This document shows, piece by piece, positions 58,164 to 64,000 of a DNA stretch of 64,000 bases (the first letter of the stretch is position 1; every line of letters starts with the position of its first letter). The translations under genes and the position numbers were made by a program. Below the pieces are notes generated by a model. It worked only from the letters and a program-made list of their open reading frames with translations. It was not told where the DNA came from and ran no database searches. The stretch lies in assembly GCA_023614405.1 (NCBI GenBank), contig CM042688.1, forward strand, positions 66,698,253 through 66,762,252, given 5' to 3'. Source of the stretch: Avena insularis (lineage: Eukaryota; Streptophyta; Magnoliopsida; Poales; Poaceae).

Positions 58164-59248
58164 GGTTCAATGGAACGCGCGGCAGATTTATTGGAAATCA
58201 TACATACTGATGTATGTGGTCCAATGAGTGTGTCGGCGCGAGGTGGATATCGTTATTTTGTTACTTTCACGGATGATTTGAGTAGATACGGGTATATCTA
58301 TTTGATGAAACACAAGTCTGAAACCTTTGAAAAGTTTAAAGAATTTCAGAGTGAAGTGGAAAATCATCGTAATAGAAAGATTAAATTTCTGCAGTCCGAC
58401 CGTGGAGGTGAGTATCTTAGTTACGAGTTTAGCGCGCACATGAGAGATTGTGGAATAGTTTCACAACTCACACCTGCCAGAACACCACAACGTAATGGTA
58501 TGTCAGAACGTCATAATCATACTTTATTGGATATGGTTTGATCTATGATGTCTCTAACTGACTTGCCACTGTCATTTTGGGGTTATGCACTGGAAACCGC
58601 TGCATTCACTTTAAATAGGGCAACATCTAAATCCATTGAAACAACACCGTATGAATTATGGTTTGGAAACAAGCCTAAGCTATCATTTCTTAAAGTTTGG
58701 GGTTGCGATGTTTATGTGAAGAAACTTCAGCCTGGTAAACTCGGACCCAAAGTGGAAAATGCGTCTTCATAGGATACCCTAAAGAAACAATTGGGTATTC
58801 CTTCTATCACCGGTCCGAGGGCAAGGTTTTCGTTGCCAAGAATGGATCCTTTCTAGAGAAAGATTTTCTCGCGAAAGACATGTGTAGTCGGAAGGTAGAA
58901 CTCGAAGAGGTTATTGAACCTTCTCTTCATGAAACGGCGAGTGTCACAGCGCCGGAAATTGTCCCGGAGTTGACTTCACCGAATGAAGAGGGAACTAATG
59001 ATAATGATCATGAAACTCTGAAAGAGGACACTACCGAACCTCGCATGTCAAGCATGAAACGTGCAGCTCCTGAAATGTACGGAAATCCTGTTATGAATTT
59101 CATGGTTGATGAAATAGATGACCCTGCAACGTATGAAGAAGCGATGATGAGCCTGGATTCCAACAAATGGCTAGAAGCCATGAAATCCGAGATGGAATCC
59201 ATGTACGAAAACCAGGTTTGGACCTTGGTGGACTTACCTCACGACTGA
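58164..59248 (+). pseudogene. RLC-B3 integrase and linker
   Basis: Integrase core with TDVCGP, SDRGGEYL and GMSERHNHTLLDMV, so D, D and E remain. A TGA follows LLDMV at 58539-58541, the same place as in RLC-B1. The C-terminal part (LSFWGYALETAAFTLN, WFGNKPKLSFLKVWG) is shifted near 58755. The linker ends at a TGA at 59246-59248. Confidence 0.9.
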
Positions 59249-60135
59249 AAATTCGTTGAGAATAAATGGATTTTCAAAACAAAAACTGATGCTAATGGTA
59301 ATGTGACCATCTATAAAGCTCGACTTTTCGCAAAGGGGTTTCGAAAAATTCAAGGAGTTGACTACGATGAGACATCCTCTCTTGTAGCGATGCTCAGGTC
59401 GGTTAGGATTATGTTAGCAATTGCTGCATATTTCGATTATGAAATATGGCAGACGGATGTCAAAACAGCGTTCCTCAATGGTAATATTGAAGAAGAGTTG
59501 TATATGATACAACCTAAGGGTTTTGTCGATCCTAAGGATGCTAGTAAGGTATGCAAGCTTCAGTGATCCATCTATGGACTAAAGCAAGCATCCCGGAGTT
59601 GGAATCGATCCGCTTTGATGAGGTGAACAAAGAGTTAGGATTTGTCCAAACTTATGGAGAGGCTTGTATTTACAAGAAAGTGAGTGGGAGCAATGTGGCA
59701 TTTCTGATATTATATGTGGATGACATATTACTGATTGGAAATGATGTAGATCTTTTAAACAGTGTTAAAAGTTATCTAAACAACAAATTTTTGATGAAGG
59801 ACCTTGGTGAAGCATCATATATATTAGGCATTAAGATCTATAGAGATAGATCAAGGCGCCTAATTGGGTTATCGCAAAGTACATACCTTGATAAGATATT
59901 AAAGAAGTTTAATATGGATGGAAGTAAGAAGGGGTTCTTACCTATGTTGCAAGGCAAGACATTGAGTAAGACTCAAAGTCCGGCTACGGCAGAAGAAAGA
60001 GAGATAATGGATAAGATCCCCTATGCTTCAACCATAGGCTCTATAATGTACGCCATGCTATGTACTAGACCGGATGTGGAACATGTTATTAGTTTGACTA
60101 GTAGGTACCAATATGATCCAGGTTCGGAACACTAG
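59249..60135 (+). pseudogene. RLC-B3 reverse transcriptase
   Basis: YKARLFAKGFRKIQGVDYDE, DVKTAFLNGNIEEELYMI, a TGA inside CKLQ-SIYGLKQA at 59564-59566, a shift after SRSWN, then the catalytic LYVDDILLIGND and MKDLGEASYILGIKIYRD. Ends at a TAG at 60133 where RLC-B1 encodes Trp (HWIAVKN). Confidence 0.92.
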
Positions 60136-60696
60136 ATAGCGGTCAAGAATATCCTTAAGTACTTAAGAAGAAATAAGGATATGTTTCTTGTATACGGAGG
60201 TGAAGAAGAGTTGGTCTCTAAGTGTTATGTCAATGCTAGCTTTGACACTGATCCGGATGACTCTAAGTCTCAATCCGGATACGCATTTCTCTTGAACGGA
60301 GCAGCAGTTAGTTGGAGGAGTTCCAAACAACCTGTGGTGGTTGGATCAACAACGGAGGCAGAATATGTTGCTGCTTCAGAAGCGGCGCAGGAAGCGGTTT
60401 GGTTGAAGGAGTTCATAATGGAACTAGGTGTGGTTCATAGTGCGTTGGAACCAATGGTGATCTACTGTGATAACAATGGAGCCATAGCCAACGCCAAGGA
60501 ACCAAGGTCACACAAGAATTCCAAGCATATTAAGCGTCGGTTTCACTCCATCCGCAAGCATGTCAAAGATGGAGATATAAAGATTTGTAAAGTACACACA
60601 GATCTAAATTTAGCAGATCCATTGACTAAAGTTCTCCCTAGGGCAAAACATGATCAACACCAAAACTCCATGGGTGTTAGATTTATTACTATGTAA
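60136..60696 (+). pseudogene. RLC-B3 RNase H
   Basis: Open to the family terminus GVRFITM. The catalytic motif reads CYVNASFDTDPDD, with Asn replacing the first catalytic Asp of YVDAS. STTEAEYVAASEAA and YCDNNGAI are kept. Followed by the polypurine tract gtaagtgggagac (60717-60729). Confidence 0.92.
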
Positions 60697-60729
60697 ACTA
60701 GATTATTGTCTCTAGTGTAAGTGGGAGAC

Positions 60730-62372
60730 TAAAGGGAATATGCCCTGAGAGGCAATAATAAAGTTGTTATTATATGTATTCCAAGTATATGATAGATATT
60801 TACTTTTCATGCTATAATTGTATTAATACGGAAACCTTAATACATGTGTGTTTAATAAACAAATAGAAAGTTCCTAGTTATGCCTCTATAAACTAGCTCA
60901 TTGATTAACAAGATGATCAAGGTTTCCTGATCATGGACATTGGATGTTGTTAATAACGAGGTCATAACATTGGTGAATGATGTGATGAACATTCATCTGA
61001 AGTATAGCATTACGATCAAAGTCATTATGTTTATATTTATATAACATCATACGAAGTAATCTTAGTCCTTAGACCATGAGATCATGTTAATTGCTAACAT
61101 CGGAAGAGTGACTTGATGACATCAAATGTCACACCGTAAAAGGGTGACTATAAAGGTGGGTTTAGATACTCCAAAGGTATTATGTTGAGGCTCATGGATC
61201 AAGAGTATAATTTGTCCATCCCGATGATGGATAGATATACTCTGGGCCCTCTCGGTGATATCACATTGAGATATCTTGCAAGCAAGTGATGTGATCACTA
61301 GAATGTTATATCACGGAAACAAGAAAAGAGTGCATGTCGGTAACAAGATCAAACTAGGTATTGAGATACCGATGATCGAACTTCGGACATGTAATATATC
61401 GCAAGACAAAGGGATTAAGTTACTAGCGTTAAAGGTTCTCATGATCAGAAAAGTCATCATTGAATGTGTGGGAGTCAGTATGGATCTCTAGGTCCCGCTT
61501 CTGATTATTGATCCGAGAAGGGTCTCGATCATGTCTGCATTATTCACGAACCATAGGGTGACACACTTAAGGGTTGCCAACACCATTTGGAGCAAATATG
61601 TTCTAGACAAAATAATTGCAAAGCGCTGGAATTATTTCTATAGACACCGGAATTGTTCTGGGTGAAATTGCTGAAATTGGTTCTACATGTGATATTGAAA
61701 TGTTGTAGGGGGGTTTTATGTGAATGTTTGTTAATTAAAGTAATTAACAAAATTCTGAATAAAATAAATAAAAGAGTTTTATTAAATGAGAGTTGCATTA
61801 AATTTGGTGGAATTTTAATGCATTTTGAGTGGAGAAAATGGAGAGGCAAATTTATGTGAGTGGAGCTTCTACCACATGAATGAGGAAGAGGTGGGGCACC
61901 CCCCATGGGTGCCGGCCATGGGAGGGGGTAGCCTCCTCTCCTATAAAAGCCCCCCTCTCCCTCCTTCTCACTCACACCTCCTCGTGAAGGATCTCTCTCC
62001 CTCTATAGAATTATTTCCCCATGGTCTCGGATTAGCGAGATACATGTTCCCGATGGCATTTCGTCTGGAAGGAGTTGCTACTTCTGGTGCATCACTGCAG
62101 CAAGAAGGTGGAGGTTGTTCGGTGGCCTGAACGTCAGTGCAAGGACGGATGCACTGCTGATTTGCGGCGCTAGGACTTCCACACGATCTTGAGATTGGCA
62201 AACGAATGACTACATCATCCACGAGTCATATCTCGTTACACTTTGTCGCTCTTCAAGGGTATGTTCTCTATGGATGTATATCCACCCATTGCTTGTATCT
62301 AGTAGATAGATCTTGGCGTATAATAGTTCCCATCATAGGAATTTTTTTCTTTTCTATGCTGCGAACCCAACA
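60730..62372 (+). repeat. RLC-B3 3' LTR
   Basis: TAAAGGGAATATGCCCTGAG to GCGAACCCAACA; terminal TG mutated to TA. TATAAAA at 61942-61948, stem-loop at 60914-60933. Confidence 0.92.
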
Positions 62373-63612
62373 TTTGGTTGTGACAAGATGTATGACATGT
62401 TGTCAACGCACTACTTTTGGCCGAAGATGAAGATAGATGTGGAGCGCCTCGTTTAACGATGCACAACGTTATTATAAGTTAAGTCTAAGTCTAACCCAAT
62501 TGGTATTTAAATGCCTTTACCAATTCCATATGTACCTTGGTTAGACATTAGCATGAATTTTGTGTACATGATTCAATATTTGTTTTTGCTGACCGCTTTT
62601 CAAAAATGGCAGATTTCATTCCTTGCCATAAGACCGGCGATGCTTCACACATCGCAAACTTGTTTTTCAGGGAAATCGTCCGTCTACATGGTGTGCCAAG
62701 AACAATTGTCTCTGACCCCGATGTCAAATTCATGAGCTATATGTGGAAGACGCAAATGGCCAAGCTAGGTGTTAAGATTCTATTCTCCTCCACCTCGCAC
62801 CCTCAAAGTTATGGACAAACTGAGGTAGTCAACTAAAACCTTGGAACTCTTCTTCGAGTGTTGATAAATAATAATCTAAAATATTGGGAAGAGTGCATTT
62901 CTCACCCCAAGCTTGCCTACAACCGTGCCAAGCACTCCACAACAATGAAGAGTCCATTCATGATCGTATACGAATTCGAGCCCATGACCGCGCTCGACAT
63001 CCTAACGCCTCCTCTTCACGAGCACACCAACCTAGACATCGACAAGCATGCCCAAGCAATGAATAAACTATGTGAAGAGACAAGAGCTACTATTGAACAA
63101 CAAGTTCTTTGCCAAGCTTCAAGGCTGAACAAGAAGGAGATGATCTTCAACGAAGGTGACCTCGTATGGATACACCTACGAAAAGACTACTTCCCAAATG
63201 AGCACGACTCCAAGCTCAAGCTAAGAGGAGATAGTCCCTTCAAGGTCCTCAATAAGATTAGTAACAATGCCTACATCATCGACATCCAATTATCTAGTGA
63301 GTACCACTTTCAATGTGGCGTACCTATTTCTCTTTCATGGAGTTGAAGAAGATGAAGAGTCGAGGGTGAATCTTTCCGAAGGGGGGAGCTAATGCAGCTC
63401 ATCATATGGAAGTCCCTACATCCTCATAACCAAGTCCCCCAAGTGGCCCCATGACTCGTGCCCTAGCCAAGCTCCTCCATGACAAGGTTAACTCGCTCAT
63501 ATCCTCGTGTGACTTTGATACTCCATTGAATGGCTTGCTACTTCATGCCAGTACACTATGCATACTCAGGTATGAAGCCCTGACTCATCGACAAGCCACC
63601 TCGGAAGAATAA
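62373..63612 (+). pseudogene. RLG-G pol block 3: integrase and C-terminal tail
   Basis: Resumes with KMYDMLSTHYFWPKMKIDVE (end of the integrase zinc domain). Core: [36 protein letters not shown] with the second Asp, and [15 protein letters not shown] with the Glu, followed by a TAA at 62834. Then YWEECISHPKLAYNRAKHST, NEGDLVWIHLRKDYFP and SPFKVLNKISNNAYIID. A shift near 63312 and a stop near 63432 precede a tail with GPMTRALAKLLHDKVNS, ending at TAA 63610-63612. A short G-rich tract, gaaggggggagc, lies at about 63378. No chromodomain is obvious. Confidence 0.88.
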
Positions 63613-64000
63613 TAAGGAGCTAAACATGAAGATGGGGCTGTTGGCGCACAAGGGATGGAGTCTCTGCCCCCAAACTCGAAGTCTCCGATGTTGCACCCTG
63701 TAGTCTCTGCCCAGGACTTCGGACTGATGCCTGGAGCTCCTAGTACACCCCTCGGAAACATGCCTAAAAAACATGAAGACTTCGGACCAGACTCTTCCCC
63801 CACTTCCAGAAGCTCCAACAAGGACCCTGAAGTCTACCCCGGAGACTACCCCGTAGTCTTTGACCACTACACCCCGGAGTCTCCGACCTAAGTGATGGGT
63901 CTGCGTGCCAACAGCTAGGCCCTTGGCCCATGTACACCCCAATCCGTCCAGAACTTACCCTTAATCCCCAAACTACCCTTGTTTATGTGTTTGGCCTATA
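63613..64000 (+). other. Sequence after RLG-G pol, probably its 3' untranslated part
   Basis: GC-richer sequence with no recognised domain. Frames on both strands at 63556-63942 overlap each other and look fortuitous. A start of a 3' LTR would be expected to the right, beyond the window. Confidence 0.4.

Larger units (their letters stand above)
54059..62372 (+). mobile_element. RLC-B3: full-length, mutated Copia retrotransposon
   Basis: LTRs 54059-55696 and 60730-62372, target duplication TTTGG (54054-54058 and 62373-62377), primer site, gag and pol on the plus strand. Same family as RLC-B1 and RLC-B2 but in the opposite orientation. The 3' LTR begins TA instead of TG. Every domain carries at least one stop or shift, and several catalytic residues are changed. 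Confidence 0.95.

Noticed and set aside
63556..63942. Minus-strand 128-codon frame at the right end
   Set aside because: It overlaps frames on the other strand and the RLG-G tail; no domain or conserved motif seen.

Overview
This window looks like intergenic DNA from a large-genome grass, most likely the wheat/barley tribe (Triticeae). The evidence is a dense stack of nested LTR retrotransposons, a typical cereal Stowaway MITE (CTCCCTCCGTC ends, TA target), small Helitrons and AT-rich spacer. I found no convincing host protein-coding gene, tRNA gene or rRNA gene. Every long reading frame with recognisable homology is retrotransposon gag or pol, and nearly all are broken. Element names used here (RLC-A, RLG-I and so on) are local labels, not database families.

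Left third (1-25986). A noncoding local repeat of roughly 2-2.5 kb is present in several diverged units (R1 1-2490, R2 19552-21635, R3 21636-24118, R4 24549-24930 plus 25898-25986, and R5 34482-34780 further right). It carries a 430-bp non-autonomous Helitron family (H1-H6, three of them head-to-tail), a Stowaway MITE and a small foldback element. Into this tract inserted RLC-A (2971-19551, target duplication CTAGC), a Copia-type element on the minus strand that has LTRs, primer site and gag but no pol. RLC-A was itself split by the complete but mutated Copia element RLC-B1 (5050-13417, target duplication CACTG).

Middle (25987-40935). RLC-C (25987-34481) is a minus-strand Copia element whose gag-pol reading frame is nearly continuous, interrupted by a few C-to-T nonsense codons and small indels. 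RLC-D (34781-40935, plus strand) is a 5'-truncated, heavily decayed Copia element. Its 3' LTR is split by RLC-B2 (37974-40761, target duplication AAATC), an internally deleted relative of RLC-B1. The LTRs of RLC-C and RLC-D carry long arrays of alternating GAA/TTC units at 5-bp spacing, upstream of the putative TATA boxes. These are the signature of heat-shock elements.

Right third (40936-64000). An old Ty3/Gypsy element (RLG-G, plus strand) is split into three blocks: 40936-42129, 52850-54058 and 62373 onward. The first gap holds a nest of a Copia solo LTR (RLC-F), a Gypsy-type solo LTR inside it (RLG-H) and a pol-less element with two LTRs inside that (RLG-I). Target duplications are AGATC, GGTGT/TGTGT and GTTAG. 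A 429-bp flank that crosses three of these nested boundaries occurs twice, so a rearrangement followed all the insertions. The second gap holds RLC-B3 (54059-62372, target duplication TTTGG), a full-length, mutated plus-strand relative of RLC-B1.

The genes here serve only retrotransposition: gag forms the particle, protease matures it, integrase inserts the DNA, and reverse transcriptase/RNase H copy the RNA from a Met-tRNA primer. None of the copies looks able to encode a full set today.
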